From positions 310,001-374,000 of the forward strand of contig NZ_JACSPZ010000002.1 of the NCBI RefSeq assembly GCF_014836905.1: a DNA stretch of 64,000 bases, read 5' to 3'. How positions within the stretch are numbered: the first letter of the stretch is position 1; each line of letters begins with the position of its first letter. A model generated the notes under the pieces. That model was given only the letters and a program-made list of their open reading frames with translations. It searched no databases and was not told where the DNA came from. A program made the translations under genes and the position numbers. The stretch comes from Solibacillus faecavium. Its GTDB lineage: Bacteria; Bacillota; Bacilli; Bacillales_A; Planococcaceae. This document shows, piece by piece, positions 1 to 7,092 of this stretch.

Positions 1-16
1 TCAGCTGTACAGTCGA

Positions 17-232
17 ATGAAGGTCTATTCAATAGAGCATATTATTGAGGAACTAGATCAATTACAGCAACAAACAAATGATAATCTGGAACTGGAATCC
101 ATCCAATTGCTGAAAGAAGAGCTAACTATGGAAAATCCCCGTCCTGCTATCATCATTGGTCTTGTTTCTAATTTAGAAAAAAATGAGAATTTTAATTGGG
201 TTACATTATATTTAAAAAATCATTTCATTTGA
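17..232 (+). CDS. Small hypothetical protein, possibly 5'-truncated
   Basis: A 71-residue acidic, helix-rich protein that I do not recognise. There is no signal peptide, membrane segment or cysteine motif. The frame stays open upstream to the window edge and no clear ribosome site lies in the 16 bases available, so the true start may lie outside the window. It ends just before a dispersed repeat whose first hairpin (289-326) looks like its terminator. No function can be inferred. Confidence 0.45.
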   Translation: MKVYSIEHIIEELDQLQQQTNDNLELESIQLLKEELTMENPRPAIIIGLVSNLEKNENFNWVTLYLKNHFI

Positions 233-267
233 ATGAGGGTATGAAAAATCCCGCTTCAAAATTAAAA

Positions 268-547
268 GAGCCTGGGACGTAACCCAACAATGCCATTAAT
301 ATCCTTGAGGGAAATGGCATTTTTTTGCTAGCATAAAAAATTGATTTCCATTCCGGGACGCTTTCCGCGGGCGTGGCCTGAGCCTGTAGTCTCAGGCGTC
401 ACGCTTTTCCCGCTGGAAGCTTTGCTTGTAGCGAAAGGCGCTAGCCGTCAGCTACACTCGCCCTCCATTCCAATCAATTTTAAAGTCTACGTTTATTAAT
501 AAGGGTCTTTTCCTTCTCCAAAGAATATTCTACTTTTTCTCAGCCCC
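268..547 (+). repeat. Dispersed intergenic repeat, family A, copy 1
   Basis: The element begins with GAGCCTGGGAC. A terminator-like hairpin follows (289-326, arms around TGCCATT and AATGGCA, then seven T). Next comes a GC-rich core with outer arms ATTGATT and AATCAAT and an apical CCTGAG-N8-CTCAGG hairpin. It ends in a degenerate inverted copy of the first box near 540. It matches copy 2 (29435-29669, opposite strand) nearly end to end, but carries about 40 extra bases near 415-455. Copy 3 lies at 59288-59485. This explains the gene-free stretch 233-575. Confidence 0.8.
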
Positions 548-619
548 TTTATTTTGTTTCTACCTCATAACTATTGTTCTCCTTAACGGTAGACACTTTT
601 CTGGGGGCAGTTGATTAAA

Positions 620-1018
620 TTACTGAACGGACTGCAAATACGCTTCATATTCCTTCGTATCATAACCGTATTGAAGTGCGTAATTCAGCCCCTTATTCAT
701 TAACATTTCACTGAGTGAACGGTCCCCTTTAAACATAATTGCCAAATCCGCAAACTCAGCTGGATTATTAATAAATGGCTCGTACAAATCAAATGTAATT
801 TTTGCCTTTTCTAAATCCCCCATAGCCGCGTATGCTTCAATTAAAGCAAGCGACGTAAACGGCGTATAAACATTTAAGCGACCATGTCTTTCATTCACTG
901 AGTCTACATAAGCAATTAATTTCGCATGATCCCCATGCAAGCTATCCAATTTGCGAATAGAGCCTTGTTGAATCTCAAAGTTTTCATGAAACGTTTCTCT
1001 TCTATTAGTTTTGCCCAC
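620..1018 (-). CDS. Unrecognised TPR-like ORF inside the IS remnant
   Basis: A 132-residue ORF. Residues from about 25 onward form an alternating helical pattern (ALIEAYAAMGDLEKAKITFD followed by further helices), reminiscent of tetratricopeptide repeats. It reads like the C-terminal end of a larger protein whose start was lost when it became joined to the transposase fragment. The first 15 residues probably come from the orfA reading frame shifted by one base. No ribosome site supports the ATG at 1018. It may be a captured gene fragment and may not be expressed. Confidence 0.35.
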   Translation of the reverse strand: MGKTNRRETFHENFEIQQGSIRKLDSLHGDHAKLIAYVDSVNERHGRLNVYTPFTSLALIEAYAAMGDLEKAKITFDLYEPFINNPAEFADLAIMFKGDRSLSEMLMNKGLNYALQYGYDTKEYEAYLQSVQ

Positions 1019-1221
1019 GCAACGTGGAAGGACGAATTCGCTGTACCTTGCACTGTGCCCCCGAATTGATATTTAGCTCGCCATTCATATAAGCGATTTG
1101 GATTCAAATTAAACATCTTGCAAATTTCTCTTGTAGAATAACGACCTTCCTCTAGGTATTTAAGAGCCGAAATCTTCGTCTCTAATGAAAATGTTTTATT
1201 AGACAAAAAAATGCCCTCCAT
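916..1221 (-). pseudogene. IS3-family OrfA transposase, N-terminal fragment
   Basis: The first 55 or so residues carry the helix-turn-helix of IS3-type OrfA: a segment on the pattern SLETKISALKYLEEG, then STREICKMFNLNPNRLYEW and RAKYQFGG. After about 1060 the similarity ends and the frame runs on into unrelated sequence that belongs to the neighbouring ORF in another frame. Full OrfA proteins are around 90-170 residues and need OrfB by frameshift, and neither is complete here. A broken gene. Confidence 0.6.
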
Positions 1222-1347
1222 TCGATAAACAGATTTTATTTTTTAATCTGTCTACCTAATGGGGAGCATATCATAAAACAACGTTTACCGATTTTTCTTA
1301 TGCCCCAAACTTTTATTTGAGAACTTTTTGAATGAAAACAAATAAAT

Positions 1348-1767
1348 TTATAAGGGGATATTTACTTTGCTCATAAGGTCGTTCAATGTTTTGGTCTTTA
1401 AATTTTCTTCTAATTCTAATTGGACATTTTTAAATTCATCCTCAATTACTTTTACAATAGATAGTCCATACATACATTGCGGGTTCACACTCTGATGGAT
1501 CCCAAATAACTCATTAGACGGATCAACAGCCTTTAAAATTTCATATAATGTAATATTTTCGGGCTTCTTAGCTAATATGAGTCCCTTTTTAATTGAAATC
1601 GATTGTAATAAACTAGCTTTTTTAAGTGCACTCAACATACGACGTACAACGACTGGATTTGTCCCAATACTTTCAGCAATAATTTCAGAGTTTAACTTAT
1701 CTTTCTCTGGTACACACTCAACGAAAGCTAATATATGAATACCTATTGCTAATCTTGTATTAATCAC
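1348..1767 (-). CDS. Rrf2-family transcriptional regulator (YwnA-like)
   Basis: A 139-residue winged-helix protein with the Rrf2 layout: an N-terminal helix (TRLAIGIHILAFVE), a recognition segment (IIAESIGTNPVVVRRMLSALKKA), then a wing and dimerisation helix. Only one cysteine is visible (in NPQCMYG), so it lacks the three-cysteine Fe-S set of IscR/NsrR and resembles the YwnA subgroup. The GTG start at 1767 follows AGGAGG with a 10-base gap. The next gene upstream encodes a YwnB-like NAD(P)-binding protein, the same pairing as ywnA-ywnB in Bacillus subtilis. A 10-bp-arm palindrome in front of that gene may be its operator (inference). Confidence 0.8.
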   Translation of the reverse strand: MINTRLAIGIHILAFVECVPEKDKLNSEIIAESIGTNPVVVRRMLSALKKASLLQSISIKKGLILAKKPENITLYEILKAVDPSNELFGIHQSVNPQCMYGLSIVKVIEDEFKNVQLELEENLKTKTLNDLMSKVNIPL

Positions 1768-1890
1768 TTGTTTACTTCCTCCTAATTATCGTGCAGTAGG
1801 TTTAATACTGATACTACATAAAGTATAGAATTCGTAGAGAAATTAGGCGAGTAAATCGTGTTAGAAAGTCATCTAATTCAAATACTATAG

Positions 1891-2520
1891 TTATTTTTCG
1901 CCTACTACTGTAATCGCTGTGCCAATATAAGTTCCATTTACAGCTGCATCAATAATCGCTACAGCTAAATCTGCATAACTTACATAGCTTTCACCTGTTG
2001 AATTGAAAATTAAATGGTCATTTCCAACAAGGTAATTACCTGTACGTTCCCCTTCTGGATCAAAGAATGCTGATGGAGATACATATGTCCAATTAATTGA
2101 AGATGCTTTTAACTCTAAATAACTAGCATACTGTTTTTTTGAAGATGGTACTAAAAAGTCTGGGAAATCAGGTGTATCAAATACTTGCATTGTAGCTGCT
2201 TCATCAACAAATAGTCTTCCAGCTCCACCAATGACAATTAAGCGTGTTGATACATCTTTAAAGATTGAAATTAAATGTTTTCCTATCACTAAATATTGAT
2301 CAGCATCCGTTAATGGTGCTGCAAATGTATTAATCACAACATCAAATTGTTGAATGTCTTCAGTTGTTAACTCTAAAATACTTTTTTCAATCGTCTTTAT
2401 AGAATGCGTTAATTTTGATACATCACGTACGATAGCTGTTACATCTACCCCTCTTTCAATTGCTTCAGTTGTAAGCTTTTGTCCTGACTTGCCTGTTGCG
2501 CCAATAATACCAATTTTCAT
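1891..2520 (-). CDS. NAD(P)-binding NmrA/YwnB-like reductase
   Basis: A 209-residue Rossmann protein of the atypical SDR/NmrA type. The dinucleotide-binding loop is GIIGATGKSGQKL at the N-terminus, followed by VTAIVRDVSKL and VVINTFAAP. The active-site Tyr/Lys pair of classical SDRs is replaced, as is common in NAD(P)H-sensing or biliverdin-reductase-like members. The start is set at 2520 because GGAG lies six bases upstream; the ATG ten codons earlier has no ribosome site. It lies upstream of the Rrf2 gene on the same strand, so the two probably form a reductase-regulator unit responding to redox or electrophile stress (inference). Confidence 0.75.
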   Translation of the reverse strand: MKIGIIGATGKSGQKLTTEAIERGVDVTAIVRDVSKLTHSIKTIEKSILELTTEDIQQFDVVINTFAAPLTDADQYLVIGKHLISIFKDVSTRLIVIGGAGRLFVDEAATMQVFDTPDFPDFLVPSSKKQYASYLELKASSINWTYVSPSAFFDPEGERTGNYLVGNDHLIFNSTGESYVSYADLAVAIIDAAVNGTYIGTAITVVGEK

Positions 2521-2555
2521 AATGAATCTCCTTTTTCTTAAAACAATCATCCGAT

Positions 2556-2582
2556 TTACTGTAACTATAATTGTTACAGTAA
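2556..2582 (-). promoter_or_regulatory. Perfect palindromic operator candidate upstream of the YwnB-like gene
   Basis: TTACTGTAAC - TATAATT - GTTACAGTAA: two perfect 10-bp arms around a 7-bp centre, 36 bp upstream of the start at 2520. The centre reads TATAATT on the plus strand and AATTATA on the minus strand, so the site sits at promoter distance. The adjacent Rrf2 regulator is the obvious candidate ligand. Confidence 0.6.
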
Positions 2583-3053
2583 GTCATTATATTAGTAATT
2601 TTTAATAATAGCAAGCGTTGGATAATAGTTGGTCTCTATTCGTTAAATATAAAAACAGCTAAGACGCTATTGTCCTAGCTGCTCGATTGGAAGTTCCAAA
2701 AGTGACGTTTGGTAACATCCTTTTTGCTTAATATTGTAAATGTATAAATCTGATGCCACCCTTATGCAACAATCGGCCGCGATTGTTCAATAAAAATAGA
2801 TTTTCAAACGACTTAATTGTGATATTTTTTAGTATAGAGAAGTTGCTTAAATTCAAAATTAAACAATTATATTTTTAGCCCTAAATTAGAACGGGGTTAT
2901 GCTTGTTTAATCTTTAAGATTAAATAAATTTATTTTCATTTCACAATAGCAATAGCTGCCTCTTTTTCAATACATATGATTATAGGTTCTACTTGTTATT
3001 AGTTACCCGAAATAATCTCACTTTTTTTATAAAAACAAACTAGATAAATAAAG

Positions 3054-3172
3054 AACCAACTGTTTTGATTAAACTTTATTTCAAAACAGTTGGTTTCTTT
3101 CTGTATAAAATCATTTTGTGCCAAGGGGTGCAAGTGGGAAAGTCTATAGGCTTTCCCACTTGCATGTCCCCT
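3054..3172. repeat. Two-hairpin intergenic element in a 666-bp gene-free stretch
   Basis: Between 2606 and 3271 no gene is supported. The stretch holds an inverted repeat at 3054-3095 (AACCAACTGTTTTGA and its complement, followed by TCTTT, terminator-like). A second, perfect 14-bp inverted repeat lies at 3129-3164 (TGCAAGTGGGAAAG, 8-nt loop). It is bracketed by CCAAGG and CCCCTAGGAG, the latter resembling the CCCTAGGAGTCGCC block of family B repeats. It looks like a divergent cousin of those elements. The rest is plain AT-rich spacer. Confidence 0.5.
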
Positions 3173-3271
3173 AGGAGTTGGGGCTATACCGATGAACAAA
3201 TAGTAGTTTTACTTATATAAAAAATATATGACTCTGTCTAAGTTCAAGCACAATAAGGTCACTCTATCTTT

Positions 3272-4012
3272 TTAATTTTCTCCATTCAGGAAATTTAATA
3301 TTTCGCGGGCTACGGTTTTCGAATCTTCCAGCATGCCGAGATGCCCTGTATTAGTTTTTACTTTTTTAACATGAGGGTTTGATGTCACAATTGGTGTAAC
3401 AGCTTTGTCCTGTTCACCTTCAATAACTAATATTGGAGTAGATGTTGTATCCATTAAATCCTTTTGACTTGGACGTGATTTCATTGCCCCAAGTGCAGCA
3501 ACGAGCCCTTGCGCATTTGCTTCGTGTGCCACTTCCTTTGCAAATAGCACATCTTCTGCATCTGCATCCGGAGCTAAGAAGTTATGGATAATCCCATCTA
3601 CAAACGGTCCGACTCCATGTAATGATATTTCTTCCTGTTGTTTCGCTCGTTTTTCAATCGCTTCCGGGGTATCCGGTGCATCAGATGAATACAATAAAAC
3701 AGCCTTTTCAATATTCGTATATTGTTTTTCGATGGCTGCAAGCGTAATATATCCGCCCATTGAATGGCCAATCCAATATGACTTTTCAACTTTTTCTAAT
3801 GTTAAGATATCGATAATATCTTCTGCATACTGGTATACTGTGTAATCCCCTTCAGGAGCCTCACTCTTTCCATGTCCGGGTAAATCAATTGCAATGACAT
3901 CAAAGCACTTTGTTAAAGGTTCAATAATTTTATCAAAAATTGCTGTGCCACCTAAAAAGCCGTGAACTAACACGACCACTTCTCCTGATCCGTTTCGAGT
4001 ATAATTTAACAT
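3272..4012 (-). CDS. Alpha/beta-fold hydrolase
   Basis: A 246-residue cytosolic hydrolase of the MenH/MhpC type. The oxyanion loop is VVLVHGFLGGTAIF near residue 15, then DLPGHGKSEAP. The nucleophile elbow is GHSMGGYI near residue 84. A late acid lies in LVIEGEQDKAV and the catalytic His in NTGHLGMLED. GGGGAGG lies nine bases before the ATG at 4012. The length and motifs fit a serine esterase or C-C hydrolase; the substrate cannot be read from sequence. Flanked by unrelated genes and transcribed alone. Confidence 0.85.
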   Translation of the reverse strand: MLNYTRNGSGEVVVLVHGFLGGTAIFDKIIEPLTKCFDVIAIDLPGHGKSEAPEGDYTVYQYAEDIIDILTLEKVEKSYWIGHSMGGYITLAAIEKQYTNIEKAVLLYSSDAPDTPEAIEKRAKQQEEISLHGVGPFVDGIIHNFLAPDADAEDVLFAKEVAHEANAQGLVAALGAMKSRPSQKDLMDTTSTPILVIEGEQDKAVTPIVTSNPHVKKVKTNTGHLGMLEDSKTVAREILNFLNGEN

Positions 4013-4074
4013 TAATATCAGTCCTCCCCTTGTTTCTTCTCTTATCTTTTTCCGTATTTACGTAAACATAAACA

Positions 4075-4115
4075 AAGAGCTGTATTAAAGTTTCAATGAC
4101 TTTAAATACAGCTCT
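4075..4115 (-). terminator. Rho-independent terminator of the EamA gene
   Basis: A long stem, AGAGCTGTATT(T)AAAGT with its complement, spans 4075-4115. On the minus strand it is followed by TTTGTTTATG. It lies just beyond the stop codon at 4124. Confidence 0.75.
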
Positions 4116-4123
4116 CTACTTAT

Positions 4124-4996
4124 TTATATAAAGGACTTTTTCCGTCTAAATGTAGGTTTTACTTCGGCAAAAAGAATGGCGATAAAAATAAGCACACATC
4201 CTACAAGCATACGCCCCGTTAAAATTTCATGTAAAATCAGTACAGAGAACATCGTACCGAACAATGATTCGGTAGATAAAATGATCGCTGATTTTGTAGG
4301 ATTCGCATATTGCATCCCAATATTTTGGCAAACATACGCAACCCCGGTACAAAAAACGGCTAAATAAATAATGATTCCAAGACCTTCAGAACTATAGCTA
4401 GTCGGTACTTCACCTAATATTAATACAGCAATTACACTTAACACGGCCGCAGTATAAAACTGAACGATTGTTAAAGCTAATGCATCCTCTGTTTTTACAA
4501 AAACATTCGTATAAAAAATATCAAATGCAAACCCTACCGCACAAAGTATCGATAAGAAATCTCCAACATTAATAGTCAATGAATCCTGCAGCGATAAAAA
4601 TCCAATCCCGACAACTGCAATTCCGGCAGCAATAAATTCAAAACGATCGATGCGTCTTTTGTAGATAACATAGGCGATAATAGGCACGATAATAACATTA
4701 ATCGCCGTTAAAAAAGCATTTTTGGATGGAGTCGTATATTCCAATCCCATAGTCTGTAACGCAAAAGCAGTAAATAAAATAGCTCCCAACACTGCGCCCT
4801 TCCACAAGACGGCTTTCGTTATTAACCGAATTTTTTTATTGAAAATCATACTTAATAAAATAGAAGCTAACAAAAAACGTCCCGCCATTAATTGAAATAC
4901 GGTCCAATGCTCCAAACCTTTCGCCATTCCAACGAATCCACTTCCCCACATCACTGCGGTAATAAGCATTAACAGTTCGCCTTTATACTTTTGCAT
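4124..4996 (-). CDS. EamA-family (DMT) membrane transporter
   Basis: A 290-residue protein with ten predicted hydrophobic helices arranged as two EamA repeats (first ending near VVGIGFLSLQD, second starting at DFLSILCAVGFAFD). Typical family residues are GSGFVGMAKGL in helix 1 and YTTPSKNAFLTAINVIIVPI in helix 4. Members export metabolites or amino acids; the substrate is unknown here. The start at 4996 follows GAAGGA; the ATG 36 codons earlier has no ribosome site and would add a spurious hydrophobic segment. A second, distinct EamA protein lies at 43089-44000. Confidence 0.85.
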   Translation of the reverse strand: MQKYKGELLMLITAVMWGSGFVGMAKGLEHWTVFQLMAGRFLLASILLSMIFNKKIRLITKAVLWKGAVLGAILFTAFALQTMGLEYTTPSKNAFLTAINVIIVPIIAYVIYKRRIDRFEFIAAGIAVVGIGFLSLQDSLTINVGDFLSILCAVGFAFDIFYTNVFVKTEDALALTIVQFYTAAVLSVIAVLILGEVPTSYSSEGLGIIIYLAVFCTGVAYVCQNIGMQYANPTKSAIILSTESLFGTMFSVLILHEILTGRMLVGCVLIFIAILFAEVKPTFRRKKSFI

Positions 4997-5354
4997 AATT
5001 ATTCCTTCTCTCTCTTTATACACAATTAGATATACAATAATCAATATTGCATAAAAAAGAAAGTGAAAATTCCAAAATATATGGAAATATTGAATAAATT
5101 TCATATTTATTGCTTGACTAGAGCATTAGTAATTGGTTTTTTATTAACAAAAAAGAGAAAAGATCATGTATTATAAATATTTTGTTCGAAGTGATACTAT
5201 AATATCGTTACAATTTAGTGTCGGATAATATGTAATGCAATGATTAATATTTATATGATTTATACATTAAAAAATGGGTATTATCTATATAGATAGCTAT
5301 TTATGTGAATTTCATGTAAAATAAGCCTTTATAATACTTTAGGGACGTGAACAA

Positions 5355-5735
5355 ATGATTAAAATTGAAATGCCAAAACCTGATTTAGTAATTCGTCAGC
5401 GTGAGCAAGTTTTAAAACAAGGAGACGTGGAAATTACACCTTACTTCGGCTTTATTGATTTCCACAAAATTACGCGTGATAAAGGCGGAATTTTCTTCTT
5501 CTATAATGAGAAAAATGAACTTTTATTCGTTGGGAAAGCACGTAAAATTCGTCAACGCATTAAAAAGCACTTCGAAGACAACGTATCACCAATGAAAAAC
5601 CATCGTGATGAAATCCATAAAATTGAAGTATATGAAATTGAAGATCCAATGGAACGTGAAATTTACGAAACATACGCGATCAACCAATTCCAAGCTAAAT
5701 ACAATATCGATAAAGTATTCTTCGAGCGTCAATAA
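5355..5735 (+). CDS. Stand-alone GIY-YIG nuclease-domain protein
   Basis: A 126-residue protein made almost only of a GIY-YIG domain. GIFFFYNEKNELLFVGKA (residues about 46-63) supplies the two motif strands, with the first Tyr replaced by Phe. RKIRQRIKKHF supplies the conserved Arg helix, and MEREIYETYAINQFQAKYN the metal-binding Glu and terminal Asn. It resembles the N-terminal part of UvrC without the rest. Its role could be DNA repair or a degenerate nucleic-acid-binding function. A TATAAT box at 5330-5335 gives a plausible promoter; the ribosome site AGGGACG is modest. A bidirectional terminator follows. Confidence 0.8.
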   Translation: MIKIEMPKPDLVIRQREQVLKQGDVEITPYFGFIDFHKITRDKGGIFFFYNEKNELLFVGKARKIRQRIKKHFEDNVSPMKNHRDEIHKIEVYEIEDPMEREIYETYAINQFQAKYNIDKVFFERQ

Positions 5736-5739
5736 TCTC

Positions 5740-5780
5740 AAAAAAAAGCCTTGCCATTTCTATAATGGCAAGGTTTTTTT
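5740..5780. terminator. Bidirectional terminator
   Basis: CCTTGCCATT and AATGGCAAGG form a 10-bp stem with a short loop. Seven T follow on the plus strand and eight on the minus strand, serving the convergent genes at 5355-5735 and 5779-6375. Confidence 0.9.
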
Positions 5781-6375
5781 ATCGTGGTATTTTATAATCC
5801 AGCATTTCATTGATTTTCGATAGATCTTCCATAATGCCTTTTTTCTGATTGGCAATGCCTTCGTACCATTTGTTTAAAATGTCCTGCATGCCTTGCTCAA
5901 TCTCTTTTCCATCAGACACTAATTGAACCATCACATCGATAACCTTTGTTCGCTCTTCATAAAATTTAACTCGAGCCGGGAAATCTTTTCCGATATTTTG
6001 CTTGAAAATATAGCCTAGTTTAATAATCCCATTATTCATCAATTGCTCCGAATAAAGTGTAGAACCAACAACCGCTAGACGTTCATTAAAATCCGGGTTT
6101 TCTTTTATATAATTTTGCATCATTAAGCTCACTTCATCTGCAAAAGACTTCAACTTATTTCGTTGACCATCCAATAAACTTTTCGCTTCTTCAAAGACGT
6201 TTAACATAGCCTCTGTATGATCGAGCATATTTTTCACTTTATTTAAAGGCTCTTCACTCGCACCATTTAATCGAACTTGAATGGTACGGTATACATACTG
6301 GCGCTGCAAATAGGCCGATAGCAAAATAATCCCATTATAATTTATGCTTGCTTCGTAATGTTGTTCAGTAATCAT
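5779..6375 (-). CDS. Hypothetical helical/coiled-coil protein
   Basis: A 198-residue, almost entirely helical cytosolic protein that I do not recognise. Charged heptad-like stretches run from about residue 55 (KVKNMLDHTEAMLNVFEEA) to the end (DLSKINEMLD). There is no transmembrane segment or cysteine. The ATG at 6375 is preferred because GGGGG lies upstream (about 12 bases away, slightly long); the in-frame ATG 16 codons earlier has no ribosome site. Adjacent genes give no clue to its job. Confidence 0.6.
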   Translation of the reverse strand: MITEQHYEASINYNGIILLSAYLQRQYVYRTIQVRLNGASEEPLNKVKNMLDHTEAMLNVFEEAKSLLDGQRNKLKSFADEVSLMMQNYIKENPDFNERLAVVGSTLYSEQLMNNGIIKLGYIFKQNIGKDFPARVKFYEERTKVIDVMVQLVSDGKEIEQGMQDILNKWYEGIANQKKGIMEDLSKINEMLDYKIPR

Positions 6376-6510
6376 AGTTTTATTTATCCCCCAACCCTTA
6401 ACGATATACTCATACAATACCATAGATTTTACGAGTTGAAAGTAAAAAATTCAAACTATTTCACTTTTTCAGTTCAAGGATAGTATTATGCTAGACTCTC
6501 TTCCATACAG

Positions 6511-7083
6511 TTACGATGTTGCGTTTTGAATTAATCCGTTAAATTCGCTCCAATTTAATAGACGAGTACATTCCATTTCTTGATTATATGACTGATTTTT
6601 AACAATAACTTTCGTATTTGTTCCTGTTAGCGTATTCAGAACAGCCGGCTTATCATCAACATAAACATCAAGCTGTAATTTTTTTATAATATCAATTTTC
6701 TCATGATCTTTCATACCACAAAAAAAGCGCTCATCTACAACAGGAAATCCCTGTGCCTTTACCCACTCACGCGTTTGTTCACAATAGCCTTTCGGACGTG
6801 ATGTAATATAGTAAATTTCATGCCCTTCTTCTGCTAAGGCTTGTAAAACCTCTTTCGCCCCTTCATAGCTTGGACAATCTGTAAAATAAATATCTTCCAT
6901 CGAATCATTCCACATTTTACTGCCTTCTTCACTCGTCATTCCAAATGCTTCATGAATTTCAACTGTCAAAATCTTATCGAACAGGTCCTCACCAATCGAT
7001 TTGTTTAACTTCTTACTATATAAATGAAACGCATGTCGACGTAAATCAATTAGTGTATCATCAATATCAAAACCAAATTTCAT
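6511..7083 (-). CDS. HAD-superfamily 5'-nucleotidase-like phosphatase
   Basis: A 190-residue HAD protein of the NT5C/YqfW type. Motif I is FDIDDTLID (nucleophile Asp and acid/base Asp at the N-terminus), motif II is YITSRPKGY, a conserved Lys lies in GMKDHEK, and motif IV is VYVDDKPAVL. The cap is inserted between motifs I and II. The start at 7083 follows AGGTGAG immediately after the upstream stop; the GTG three codons earlier is less well placed. It is the last gene of the GTP cyclohydrolase II-RibD-monooxygenase unit, where a phosphatase acting on a ribityl-pyrimidine phosphate would fit (inference). A housekeeping deoxynucleotidase is the alternative. Confidence 0.8.
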   Translation of the reverse strand: MKFGFDIDDTLIDLRRHAFHLYSKKLNKSIGEDLFDKILTVEIHEAFGMTSEEGSKMWNDSMEDIYFTDCPSYEGAKEVLQALAEEGHEIYYITSRPKGYCEQTREWVKAQGFPVVDERFFCGMKDHEKIDIIKKLQLDVYVDDKPAVLNTLTGTNTKVIVKNQSYNQEMECTRLLNWSEFNGLIQNATS

Positions 7084-7092
7084 TTTTCTCAC

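Larger units (their letters stand above)
575..1269 (-). mobile_element. IS3-like insertion sequence remnant
   Basis: The boundaries are imperfect inverted repeats at 575-595 and 1249-1269, both ending inward in GGTAGACA and starting outward with TG (TGTTCTCC versus TGCTCCCC). Just inside the right end lies the N-terminal third of an IS3-type OrfA transposase (from 1221 leftward). The rest of orfA and all of orfB, with its DDE catalytic domain, are absent. A different ORF (620-1018) fills the space. At about 695 bp it is far shorter than a complete IS3 element (1.2-1.5 kb), so it cannot move by itself. Confidence 0.6.

Noticed and set aside
2999-3199. 66-codon minus-strand ORF
   Set aside because: It spans two hairpins of a non-coding repeat and has no start signal.
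5282-5295. Perfect palindrome TATCTATATAGATA as an operator
   Set aside because: AT-only palindromes of this size are expected by chance in such spacer; kept only as a remark with the GIY-YIG gene.
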